A stretch of 64,000 nt of DNA from the NCBI GenBank assembly GCA_016712535.1, contig JADJQW010000002.1:2334714-2398713 (forward strand), written 5' to 3'. The position numbers were made by a program, and so were the translations under genes. The notes beneath the pieces were generated by a model, which saw only the letters and a list, made by a program, of their open reading frames with translations, was not told the origin of the DNA and ran no database searches. This DNA is from Flavobacteriales bacterium. Its GTDB lineage: Bacteria > Bacteroidota > Bacteroidia > Flavobacteriales_F > PHOS-HE28. Below, piece by piece: positions 27,945 to 35,050 of the stretch; positions within the stretch are counted from its first letter, which is position 1, and every line of letters begins with the position of its first letter.

Positions 27945-29516
27945 TTAGGTGAGTGAGGGTTTCAGAGGCGTGTAGTTCTGTGGGAAGGTGACGAGGTGAT
28001 GGTTGAAGCCGCTGGCGAAGCGTTTGCCTTGCACATGCATGTAGCCCACCACCTTGAAGTCGTTTTCCGGGCCGCCGGTCTTCAGGCCAACGAACTGTTC
28101 GGGGCGCACCATTCGGCGCAAGACCCAAGAAGTGTTCTCCGAAGCACTGAACCCACCGGCGACGGCGACGCCGGTTTGGGTCTCTTCAGTGAAGGCTTCG
28201 CCGATCAGCTCGGAGGCGTAAGCGTTGGTTTCAATGTCGGCGTTGGCATGGAAGATCTTGGTGCCTAACGTGCCGATAAAGCTCTTGACACGGTGGGCGC
28301 TACGATCACCGCCCATGCTCGCATGGTAGTTGGGCAGGTTCTGTGAGATATAGACCGTGGCGATGCGGCTGCTACGGGCGGTCGCTTGGTATTCGGCGTC
28401 GTAGGCGTGGAGGAAGTGCTGCGCCTCATCCGCCCACAGGAATACTGGGCGACCATTGGAGCCTATGTCCCTGGCCTCCATCGCACGTTGCCAGATATAC
28501 TTGAACATGATTTGGCAATCGCGGCCTACAGCGTGGTACTTCTTCACCGGCAGGTTGATCAGGATGATCTTACCCTTGGTGTAGCAATCCTCCGGCGAGA
28601 AAGTCGAGGCGTGACGGAACAGCAGCGTGTTGCACGGGTCTTGCAGCAGGCCGTAGAGAAACCCTAGGAACGAGAAGTCGATGATAGAGCGCGTCTTGCC
28701 GCTCAGCTTGTTCAACACCTCGAAGAAGAAGTTGTCGAGCTGCTGCATCCGGCGCAACTCAGGGATCGCCTCGTCCTCCTGTTGGGCAAGCTCGCCTTTC
28801 GTCAGGCGTTGCAGCGTGTCCGATGGCAGGCCCTTGCGGAACTCTTCGACCAGCCGATCCACTTTCTGCTGCGCCGTGATAAAGGCCCGGTCATAGGCGC
28901 TGTAGTCCTTTTTGTCCGAGCGCGGGGGCGTCGTCTGGCCTTCCGCGTTCTGCGGCATGGATTGCGCCACGTCGTGCAACAGTTGCAGCGTCACCTTGCC
29001 GTAGGCCAGTTGGCACAGATCGATGATGTTGAACATCACCATGTCTAGGGCCGTCTCCCAGAAGGCATCGTCCTGCTTGCCACTGGACTTCTCCTGGCTC
29101 GCGCTGATCACCGTCTTCAAGACCTGCACGATGTTCTGTGCAAACGAGCCCTCCCCTTCGGCAGAGATGTACTCGAGCATATTGAAGCGGCTCAGTTGAC
29201 CGGGTTCGACGATTATCAGATCATCCGTCCTGCCCGTAAGCCGACACATCTCTTGCCAGTGTTGCCGTTCGTCCGTCTTACAACACAGTACAAGACCACC
29301 CATGCCGTGCGACAGGTACTTCAGCGCCAGCACACGTCCGGAACCCGAACTCTTGCCCGAACCGATGCCACCGAAAATCTGCACGCCTTCGACAGCGTTG
29401 CGCACCGTCCAGGTGAAGGGGGGCTTGCCACCTTCTTCCGGTATCTGCAGCAACGGATTGTCCAGGTTCCAAAGCGGCTCCTGCTGATCTCTGGCAAGCG
29501 CGAGTATTGGGTTCAT
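27945..29516 (-). CDS. Type IV coupling protein (VirD4/TraD-like ATPase) without membrane domain
   Basis: A 523-residue hexameric-type ATPase expected to deliver the relaxase-DNA complex to a secretion channel. Walker A GGIGSGKSS lies at about residues 49-57, Walker B is VFLWADEAQHF near 352, and ATYISQNLP-type sequence follows (TVYISQNLPNY). The C-terminal part includes AYASELIG. Unlike VirD4 or TrwB it starts directly with the ATPase fold and has no N-terminal transmembrane helices. It is preceded by a small gene with a 4-bp overlap and followed by a membrane protein gene 24 bp away. Coupling function is inferred from family and the nearby relaxase. Confidence 0.88.
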   Translation of the reverse strand: MNPILALARDQQEPLWNLDNPLLQIPEEGGKPPFTWTVRNAVEGVQIFGGIGSGKSSGSGRVLALKYLSHGMGGLVLCCKTDERQHWQEMCRLTGRTDDLIIVEPGQLSRFNMLEYISAEGEGSFAQNIVQVLKTVISASQEKSSGKQDDAFWETALDMVMFNIIDLCQLAYGKVTLQLLHDVAQSMPQNAEGQTTPPRSDKKDYSAYDRAFITAQQKVDRLVEEFRKGLPSDTLQRLTKGELAQQEDEAIPELRRMQQLDNFFFEVLNKLSGKTRSIIDFSFLGFLYGLLQDPCNTLLFRHASTFSPEDCYTKGKIILINLPVKKYHAVGRDCQIMFKYIWQRAMEARDIGSNGRPVFLWADEAQHFLHAYDAEYQATARSSRIATVYISQNLPNYHASMGGDRSAHRVKSFIGTLGTKIFHANADIETNAYASELIGEAFTEETQTGVAVAGGFSASENTSWVLRRMVRPEQFVGLKTGGPENDFKVVGYMHVQGKRFASGFNHHLVTFPQNYTPLKPSLT

Positions 29517-29728
29517 GGAGTTGTCTTGGTTACAGGGACTTTGATCCTTCGGCGGCGCGGTGAACGGTTCCGTGGTCCGGCAACATGCTGGTCGAGCGCT
29601 GCTTGTGCAGCGTCCATAGAGACCTGGGTCGTAGCCCGTTCCTCATCGCCATAGTAGACGGCGAGCACATCGTCTAACCGGATGTGCCGCCGTGCGGCCA
29701 CGACGTAATGTGAACGAGGGTCTTCCAT
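29513..29728 (-). CDS. Small basic hypothetical protein
   Basis: A 71-residue protein with a basic, Arg/Pro-rich C-terminus (GPRNRSPRRRRIKV). Its stop overlaps the start of the coupling ATPase by 4 bp, a typical coupled arrangement that supports it being real. No membrane segment or motif is seen. It might bind DNA near the transfer origin or regulate the module, but nothing in the sequence proves this. Confidence 0.55.
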   Translation of the reverse strand: MEDPRSHYVVAARRHIRLDDVLAVYYGDEERATTQVSMDAAQAALDQHVAGPRNRSPRRRRIKVPVTKTTP

Positions 29729-29754
29729 GGCGCTGCTGGGTTAGCGGCGGCAGA

Positions 29755-29781
29755 ACAAGGGGCGCAACCTGCGCCCCTTGT
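29755..29781. terminator. Perfect 12-bp hairpin
   Basis: Arms ACAAGGGGCGCA and TGCGCCCCTTGT are fully complementary with a 3-base loop. It lies between two small minus-strand genes, just 3' of the one ending at 29,810, so it is probably the terminator of that gene, although no U-run follows on the minus strand. A protein-binding palindrome is an alternative. Confidence 0.55.
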
Positions 29782-29809
29782 CCTTTGCCGTGGTTTGGGG
29801 AGGCTTACC

Positions 29810-30007
29810 TCACCATTTGGTACTCTTGCGAGCACCAGCCGGTGTGTTGTACTGGCCGCCGTTGATACGGACGCTTTTGCCCGTTTCAGAGAAGGTGACG
29901 CTGCCACCTCGTCCGTTCGTCAATCGACTGCCATCCGAGTTCGGGCCGTACCCTTTGCTTTCAGCGATGGCTGAGACCCGCTGACGGTCTTTACTGTTGA
30001 GGCTCAT
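29810..30007 (-). CDS. Small hypothetical protein
   Basis: A 65-residue hydrophilic protein rich in Gly, Ser, Arg and Lys (SKDRQRVSAIAESKGYGPN near the start, PAGARKSTKW at the end). It ends just before a strong hairpin and starts 139 bp from the divergent AT-rich gene at 30,146. No domain is recognised. It is supported by position and codon pattern only; it might be a small DNA-binding protein of the mobilisation module. Confidence 0.48.
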   Translation of the reverse strand: MSLNSKDRQRVSAIAESKGYGPNSDGSRLTNGRGGSVTFSETGKSVRINGGQYNTPAGARKSTKW

Positions 30008-30145
30008 GGCCTTTGGGTTGTTTAGCGCTGGGCTTCATTGCTCAGCGAGGCCAAAGCAAGATGGCGGGGTATGTGCAAACCTTTGCACCTTTGAAGTGCC
30101 CTCCGCTGACATACCATCTCACCAGACCTCCAACCCACAAGAACG

Positions 30146-31270
30146 ATGGGTAGAGAACCGAAACGTTGGGTGAACCCCTACCTCATAGCGCTACTGAAGC
30201 GCATGCTTGCGTACGAGGTTGTACAGATGGGGGATGAGCCAAGCCGCTTTCAAATCGCTGATTTCTGTTTCAAGCGTGCTTGTCCCAACGGTCAGAGCGC
30301 ACTCAAGTTTAGGGACGGTGGTCCAGGATACAATAAAGAAGCGCACACAATCGGCGAGAGAGTGTATGCATTTCTTAGGAGTACTGATTATTCGTTCACA
30401 ACTTATATTCTTGATTGCATTGTTAAAGAATTAACGTTGATCGATGGATTGCAATGTTGGGTTGAGTTTAGAGCGAAGTATGAGAAGGATTCGGGGGCCA
30501 CAATGGCAAGTTTAGAAGATCGTGAAGGTGTTAAGCCGAGCGAAATGTTCTCTCAGAAAGTCTTGGCTCTGGCAAACAGGACGATAATTCGACTGCATTA
30601 TGAGCGCATTAGAGTTGGTGCAAGTGGGCGGCACACTATTTTGGCTCATCAGAAATGGGAAGAGAATATTATAAGAACTGCTTCCATTGAAGAATTGAAG
30701 GACATTGAGAAGCTCTCGCGCAGGGTTATGCCTTGTCCAATAAATGGCTTTGAAATTAAGAAACCATGGCTCAATAAGAATCCCAATACATTCTATGTCT
30801 ACATCGACGACTATGGGCTATGGGGTCATGTATGCTTGTTACCCTTGAAGCCTGGATGCTACGCGCTGCTCAAAAGCGGGAAGTTTGACGGCGATTCTAT
30901 TGCCGCCGATGATATTCATTCGCTGGAGGAAAGGGAGCAGGCGAAATACATCTATGTTGAGAGCCTAGTTTGCACGATTAGAGGGGCCCTACCAGGGCTG
31001 GCTTCGGTTTTCACTAAGATGATTAACAGTCTCGCGGTACTGAGTCCCAATCTTGTTATTTGCGCCATACCTGGGTCAATCGAGGGCATTCGACTCCTGA
31101 AGAGATGTGGATTCAATAGAACGGGTTGGATTACTACTGCTAGCGATGGACTAAAGTACGAATATCACGAGACGACTCTCGGTGTGGTGCAAGCACGGTT
31201 GAAAGGGTTGACTGCTAGATTAGATGCATATAACAGCTTGGAGAGAATGAAGTTTTCGGAGAATGAGTGA
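30146..31270 (+). CDS. AT-rich cargo protein with GNAT-like C-terminal domain
   Basis: A 374-residue protein I do not recognise overall. The gene is clearly more AT-rich than the island around it. The N-terminal about 190 residues are helical and charged, with no known motif. The C-terminal part looks like a GNAT acetyltransferase fold: KYIYVESLVCTIRG (beta4 and the CoA-loop region), ALPGLASVFTKMINSL (helix), then LVICAIPGSIEGIRLLKRCGFNRTG, the typical beta5-helix-GF ending. The canonical Q/R-x-x-G-x-G/A CoA motif is weak, so catalysis is uncertain. No Shine-Dalgarno site is visible. It is followed by a second AT-rich gene with its own promoter. Candidate defence or toxin-type cargo by context only. 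Confidence 0.7.
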   Translation: MGREPKRWVNPYLIALLKRMLAYEVVQMGDEPSRFQIADFCFKRACPNGQSALKFRDGGPGYNKEAHTIGERVYAFLRSTDYSFTTYILDCIVKELTLIDGLQCWVEFRAKYEKDSGATMASLEDREGVKPSEMFSQKVLALANRTIIRLHYERIRVGASGRHTILAHQKWEENIIRTASIEELKDIEKLSRRVMPCPINGFEIKKPWLNKNPNTFYVYIDDYGLWGHVCLLPLKPGCYALLKSGKFDGDSIAADDIHSLEEREQAKYIYVESLVCTIRGALPGLASVFTKMINSLAVLSPNLVICAIPGSIEGIRLLKRCGFNRTGWITTASDGLKYEYHETTLGVVQARLKGLTARLDAYNSLERMKFSENE

Positions 31271-31286
31271 AATTGGTAGATTTGTA

Positions 31287-31315
31287 TTGACAGGAATGAC
31301 TTTATAGATTATGTT
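31287..31315 (+). promoter_or_regulatory. Sigma70-type promoter
   Basis: TTGACA (31,287-31,292), a 17-base spacer and TATGTT (31,310-31,315). It lies just after the stop of the GNAT-like gene and 30 bases before the next start at 31,346, which also has an AGGAG site. The layout matches the sigma70 consensus of Proteobacteria and Firmicutes and not the Bacteroidota TAnnTTTG type. Confidence 0.55.
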
Positions 31316-31345
31316 ATATTTAGAGATGAGCACAGGAGAATCAGT

Positions 31346-31819
31346 ATGCACGTTGGACATTTCTTTACCGGATTACAAATGGATAAGCTCATAGGCAAGG
31401 ACGTCAATGTGGAAGAGGATGATCCACCTGTCGTAAAGTTGGAGATTCCAAGTATTGGCCTGACATATCTTATTAATTACCTAGATCCGTGCAGACTTAG
31501 AATATGCCACGGAATATCAAATCGCCGCAGAAAACCTCACAACTTTGACGTTCAAAGGCTGCTTGATAAGGCTGAGGAGAATGGACATGAGGTTACCAAT
31601 GACTACCACTTCTATGCTCTTCAGCCGTTGTCCGTATATTCTCTAGTTGCGAAAGAGATTGGTATGTCGAGGCCGGGTTCTACTGATGAGGATTCAGATG
31701 AATTCGTTAATGCTCTTGAGGCTTTGGACAATAGGGGCGAGCTTCCTGCCGAGATTAAGAATGAGCGGGCACGTAGCTGGGTAAGATCTCGCTTACCGCC
31801 TCGCTCTAATCGGGGGTGA
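31346..31819 (+). CDS. AT-rich hypothetical cargo protein
   Basis: A 157-residue soluble protein of unknown family, with AT-rich base composition like the preceding gene. It starts MHVGHFFTGLQMDKLIG, has a beta-rich middle (VVKLEIPSIGLTYLINYLDP), a segment resembling a helix-turn-helix or small alpha domain (FDVQRLLDKAEENGHEV) and an acidic then basic C-terminus. AGGAG lies about 9 bp upstream and a consensus-like promoter lies at 31,287. The gene pairs with the GNAT-like gene 75 bp upstream and may be its partner, antidote or regulator; this is inference. Its 3' end overlaps the convergent gene by 27 bp. Confidence 0.68.
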   Translation: MHVGHFFTGLQMDKLIGKDVNVEEDDPPVVKLEIPSIGLTYLINYLDPCRLRICHGISNRRRKPHNFDVQRLLDKAEENGHEVTNDYHFYALQPLSVYSLVAKEIGMSRPGSTDEDSDEFVNALEALDNRGELPAEIKNERARSWVRSRLPPRSNRG

Positions 31820-32422
31820 GTGGTTGGCAGCCTCCGCGCCGCTGGTGAGGTAGGCTTTGCGGTAGGCGATGATGGTGAAGGTGCGGTAGTCGAACGACGT
31901 GAGTTCGGGGACATTCACCAGGGCATACTTGTGCATGATCTCACGCAGCATCATCTCCGGTTCTAGGGAGTAGACCAGATCGGGCACTTCGCCAAAGAAC
32001 TTCTCGACCTTGTCCGAGACGCGGTTCTTGTAGTCGGTGAGAGTGTTGCTGTAGCGGCGATACTCTTCCTTGGTTGGGTTGCAAATATTCGACCACCCAT
32101 GCTTGTTCATGTCATCGTTGCGGATATGGGTGACATGCGTGAGAACACCACCCACAAACTCGTCCTCGGTGATCATGCCGGTATCACGCTGTTCGATCAG
32201 TGTGCGGATAAAGACCTCGTGCGGGATGATGATGTTCTGCTGAGGCAGGTAGCCCAGCAACCAGACGATTTCAGCAAGGGCGCGGCGCTCATGCTGGGGA
32301 TAGACGGAAGCATAGGCCATGATGTCCGACCAGCCGATGGTGAGCGAACGGCCGAGAGCGATCGCGGCCTCCTCCCGTTTCTGGTTACGGGTTAAGACTG
32401 CATCTGTCGGTGTGTGGGTCAT
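31793..32422 (-). CDS. Hypothetical protein of the island
   Basis: A 209-residue soluble, mostly helical protein with no recognised family. The sequence is rich in aromatic and charged residues (YPQHERRALAEIVWLLGYLPQ; NPTKEEYRRYSNTLTDYKNRVSDKVEKFFGEVPDLVYSL). No signal or membrane segment is seen. It is divergent from the coiled-coil gene at 32,502 (79 bp between starts), and its GC content matches the mobilisation genes, not the AT-rich pair it converges on. It is likely part of the island backbone; function unknown. Confidence 0.7.
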   Translation of the reverse strand: MTHTPTDAVLTRNQKREEAAIALGRSLTIGWSDIMAYASVYPQHERRALAEIVWLLGYLPQQNIIIPHEVFIRTLIEQRDTGMITEDEFVGGVLTHVTHIRNDDMNKHGWSNICNPTKEEYRRYSNTLTDYKNRVSDKVEKFFGEVPDLVYSLEPEMMLREIMHKYALVNVPELTSFDYRTFTIIAYRKAYLTSGAEAANHSPPIRARR

Positions 32423-32501
32423 GCGCGCCCCCTTGATCGGCCGGATGGATGAGGTGCGGCTTAGGATAGCATAACTTCGCTCTCAGATCAAGCAAAAAGC
32501 A

Positions 32502-33149
32502 ATGGATCGGGAGGAACTTTCGCCAGAGGAACTGGCGATCATGGAGCATGTGGCCGCTGCGCGTGAGAAGATCGCGTTCCTGGAGTGGCAGCGAGACAAC
32601 CTCCCCGCCGATAAGGGCCCGGAGCTTAAACCAGCCGGTGGACCTGTTATCACACTGACGCGCGCCGAACAGAAGGTCGAGATCGAAAAGAAGATCGCGG
32701 ACGTCAAGAAAGACATGCTGGAGAAAGTCGCGCGCGAGATGAATGCCGTGCCTCTTACGGGTCGCGAGCGCAGTCAGCGTTCGGTTGACAAGGTGCTCTA
32801 CGGCGAGCAACAGCCGGAGGACCGCAAGGACATCGATCGGTCGCAAGCCTTCGCTTCGCAAGAACGCGAGCAAAGCAGGAGCGCCGGACGAGAGGAACCT
32901 GTCTTGGAACAAGGCGATCGAAAGACCTTGGATGAGTCTCAGCGCTACGCCTATCGTCAACGCTACAAGGATGCACCGGAACTTGAACCGGTGATGGAAG
33001 CGACTGAAGAGCGCGACGCGGGAAGTCCACTGGATCAGTCACAGCAGCGCGCGTACCAGATGCGCTACAGGGACAGGCCAGTGAAGGCGGTGGATGAACG
33101 CGGGCAACGGAATGTGAGCAAGGACGCCATCGAGCCGGACAAGGAGTAA
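32502..33149 (+). CDS. Charged coiled-coil hypothetical protein with short repeats
   Basis: A 215-residue hydrophilic protein. The N-terminal half is a predicted coiled coil (EELAIMEHVAAAREKIAFLEWQ; EKKIADVKKDMLEKVAREM). The C-terminal half contains an imperfect repeat: DESQRYAYRQRYKDAPE (about residues 146-162) and DQSQQRAYQMRYRDRP (about 178-193), with an earlier weaker copy DRSQAFASQERE. No membrane segment or known domain is seen. It is the last gene before the integrase and transcribed toward it. It could be a structural or DNA-bridging accessory protein of the island. Confidence 0.65.
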   Translation: MDREELSPEELAIMEHVAAAREKIAFLEWQRDNLPADKGPELKPAGGPVITLTRAEQKVEIEKKIADVKKDMLEKVAREMNAVPLTGRERSQRSVDKVLYGEQQPEDRKDIDRSQAFASQEREQSRSAGREEPVLEQGDRKTLDESQRYAYRQRYKDAPELEPVMEATEERDAGSPLDQSQQRAYQMRYRDRPVKAVDERGQRNVSKDAIEPDKE

Positions 33150-33180
33150 GGTTCGCTCATCCCACGCACGAAGAGCCGAA

Positions 33181-33309
33181 GGTCGTTGCTCACCTCTTTC
33201 CGCGGTCGGTCGTTACGCCAGGGGCTACACTTCCCTACCTTGTCAATCGGTCAGCAACGACCCGCGCACGCACCACGTGATCGCTGCAAATGCCAGCGCT
33301 CACGTCGTG
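33181..33309. repeat. Nested inverted repeats (candidate oriT, origin or recombinase site)
   Basis: Two inverted repeats lie in the 228-base gap before the integrase. The first has GGTCGTTGCT (33,181-33,190) and AGCAACGACC (33,253-33,262), perfect over 10 bp. The second has 16-base arms at 33,271-33,286 and 33,294-33,309, matching at 14 of 16 positions around a 7-base loop. This is more structure than a simple terminator needs. Confidence 0.55.
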
Positions 33310-33377
33310 CGTTTATCCCCGCGCGGCCAACAGCACGCCGTCAGCGCTGTGGAGTGACAGCAGTCGATAGGCACACG

Positions 33378-34808
33378 TTAGAGCACCTCTGATCCTTCGC
33401 TGACCTCCATAGGGCGGAAGGCAGGTGCATCGGGAAGTGACACACGCGCCCGTTGCGGCTTGCGCTTGTCGGTAGGTTCGTTGGTCGCTAGCGCCCATAG
33501 TTTGGCTTGTGCATCGTCGAGCACGCGATAACGGTGAGCGGGAGCGTAGTGCTTCAGCATCCCCGCATTGGCACGTCCTTGAAGTTCGTTGATCACATCC
33601 GGCGCAACGCCAAGGTTCTTCAGCATCGTAGCAGCCGTGGTGCGCGCTGTCTTGGTCGTGACATGGCTGTCGATGCCAAGCTCTTGTGCCAATTTAACCA
33701 GCCGGTCGTTGATCATCCGGATCGCTTGTTGGAGCGCATACTTGCGCTGCTTTGGTGTACGATACTGCGGCCCAAGTATGGGTAGCAGGTATTGCCCCTC
33801 TCCCTTGTAGCGCTCAAAGATTTCTGTAATCGCCGGTGTGATGTTCAGGCTCACCTCGATGGCTTCCTGTTGTGTGCGCCGTGACTTCATACGCCGATAG
33901 TGGATACGGCCCGCGCGCACATTGTCCTTGGTCAGTGCGGCGATGTCGGCCATGTTCGGGCCGCACATCGCGATCAGCAAGCGGTACACATCTACCGCCC
34001 AAGCCGAACGCGGCTCTTCAGGCTTTGCGTTGAGCAACTTGGCGGTTTCTGCTTCGATAAGCGGCTGTGGTGCGAGGTCGCCTTGGTAGTTGGACACTTT
34101 GAGGCCCCCAGGGTTCCATACATTCTTGAACGGGATGTCATCAAAGCTGATGATGCGTTCCGCCCGTGCGCGATAGAGCACCGCTCGCAACTGGCGCAGA
34201 CGCATCCCAGCCGATGCTTCACTGTTGCCGCGTTCGATCATAAAGCTGGCCCAGGCTTTCACCCCCGCGATCGATGACACGTCCGAGTACGGCATTCGTG
34301 TCTTGGCCTTCGACGCCTTGGCCTTGTCTCCCTTGCATTGAAACAGTCGGAGAGCGCTCATGGCGTCGCGATAGGCGCTTGCCGTACCAACACGCCCATC
34401 CTTCTCCATCTCATTGATGATGGTGTTGAACATCGCAAAGACATCTGTCCTGGACTGTTCATGTGCCTTTCGCTGGTCGTCGCTGAGCAGCAACTCGCCC
34501 TTGAAGCGCTCATGATCGAAGGCTTGGCCAAGGGCAAGCATGCGGCCAATGATCTCACGCCCGCGACTTTCAAAGTGAGTGATGATCTCATTGATGCGCG
34601 CACGATCCTTGTGGGCGCGGGTAACGCGTCTGTCCTCAGAGTCCCACTGTGCAGATGTCACCGCAGGAGGCGGATCGCCCACCCGCAGGCGCGGCAAGCT
34701 GATGCGCTTGACCACCCCGGCAACCGAGGTCATGGCCACGATAGGATGCGTGCCGTCCCCGAGGGTCTTGCCTCGGTAAAGCTGGATGGAGAAATTGACT
34801 GGAAGCAT
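33378..34808 (-). CDS. Tyrosine recombinase-like integrase at the island end
   Basis: A 476-residue integrase-family protein directly next to the tRNA-Ser remnant, so it is the best candidate for integration of the island. Arm-binding N-terminus (IQLYRGKTLGDGTHPIV), SAM-like core-binding domain (about 130-230) and catalytic domain (about 240-440) can be made out. The catalytic set deviates: the box I Arg position reads CGPNMADI, HxxR reads TKTARTTAAT (Arg kept), the second His reads QGRAN, and the nucleophile Tyr is kept in LKHYAP. Some Bacteroidota integrases tolerate box I changes, so it may still act. Two direct repeats lie just upstream of its start. Confidence 0.85.
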   Translation of the reverse strand: MLPVNFSIQLYRGKTLGDGTHPIVAMTSVAGVVKRISLPRLRVGDPPPAVTSAQWDSEDRRVTRAHKDRARINEIITHFESRGREIIGRMLALGQAFDHERFKGELLLSDDQRKAHEQSRTDVFAMFNTIINEMEKDGRVGTASAYRDAMSALRLFQCKGDKAKASKAKTRMPYSDVSSIAGVKAWASFMIERGNSEASAGMRLRQLRAVLYRARAERIISFDDIPFKNVWNPGGLKVSNYQGDLAPQPLIEAETAKLLNAKPEEPRSAWAVDVYRLLIAMCGPNMADIAALTKDNVRAGRIHYRRMKSRRTQQEAIEVSLNITPAITEIFERYKGEGQYLLPILGPQYRTPKQRKYALQQAIRMINDRLVKLAQELGIDSHVTTKTARTTAATMLKNLGVAPDVINELQGRANAGMLKHYAPAHRYRVLDDAQAKLWALATNEPTDKRKPQRARVSLPDAPAFRPMEVSEGSEVL

Positions 34809-34810
34809 GG

Positions 34811-34831
34811 CGGTGTCAAACCGGTGTCAAA
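34811..34831. repeat. Direct repeat next to integrase start
   Basis: CGGTGTCAAA occurs at 34,811-34,820 and again at 34,822-34,831, an 11-base period immediately upstream of the integrase start and about 110 bases from the attachment site. Spacing by one helical turn fits arm-type binding sites for the integrase or operator sites for autoregulation. Confidence 0.5.
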
Positions 34832-34942
34832 ATTAGTGCCTGGAACCCCCGCTTAGGCCGTTGCCCTACAGGTGTTGATAAATAGAGGTTTCATTAGCAT
34901 TGGCGGGCGTCCGAGCAAGAATCGGAGACCGCATTTATCTGC

Positions 34943-35000
34943 CTCGAAAACAGATGTGCCTTCACGGGTACCGGGGGTTCGAATCCCTCCCTCTCCGCCA
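34943..35000 (+). tRNA. tRNA-Ser 3' half (attachment-site remnant)
   Basis: From the anticodon loop region (CTCGAAA, which would read anticodon CGA) onward the sequence is a normal tRNA-Ser: long variable arm (GTGCCTTCACGGGTAC), T arm with TTCGAAT, acceptor strand CCTCTCC, discriminator G and encoded CCA ending at 35,000. Upstream of the anticodon the D arm and the acceptor 5' strand (expected GGAGAGG) are absent. This is the 3' portion left when an element integrates in the tRNA gene. The intact copy should be at the far end of the island, outside what I can see. Confidence 0.8.
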
Positions 35001-35009
35001 ACGCAACAG

Positions 35010-35040
35010 CCCGGCTGCGAAAGCAGCCGGGTTCTTCATT
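35010..35040 (+). terminator. Rho-independent terminator after tRNA-Ser remnant
   Basis: Stem CCCGGCTGC / GCAGCCGGG (9 bp) with GAAA loop followed by TTCTTCATT, directly after the tRNA CCA. It is the native terminator of the original tRNA gene. Confidence 0.85.
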
Positions 35041-35050
35041 CAAGGCCAAG

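Larger units (their letters stand above)
13491..35000. mobile_element. Composite mobilisable genomic island; right end in tRNA-Ser
   Basis: The right boundary is set by a tRNA-Ser 3' half (34,943-35,000) next to a divergent-looking integrase. The interior has a second tyrosine recombinase, an excisionase-like protein, a MOBF relaxase, a coupling ATPase, primase-like genes, ArdA and defence cargo. The left boundary is uncertain: 13,491 marks only the stump of a transposase gene, and no intact tRNA-Ser is visible on the left. The original attL may therefore lie beyond base 1, making the metal cluster part of the island. No VirB-type channel genes are seen, so mobilisation by another element is inferred. 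Confidence 0.6.

Noticed and set aside
34923..35000. A complete tRNA-Ser reading from 34,923
   Set aside because: GGAGACC mismatches the acceptor strand at the last two pairs and no D arm fits before the anticodon; only the 3' half is a true tRNA.
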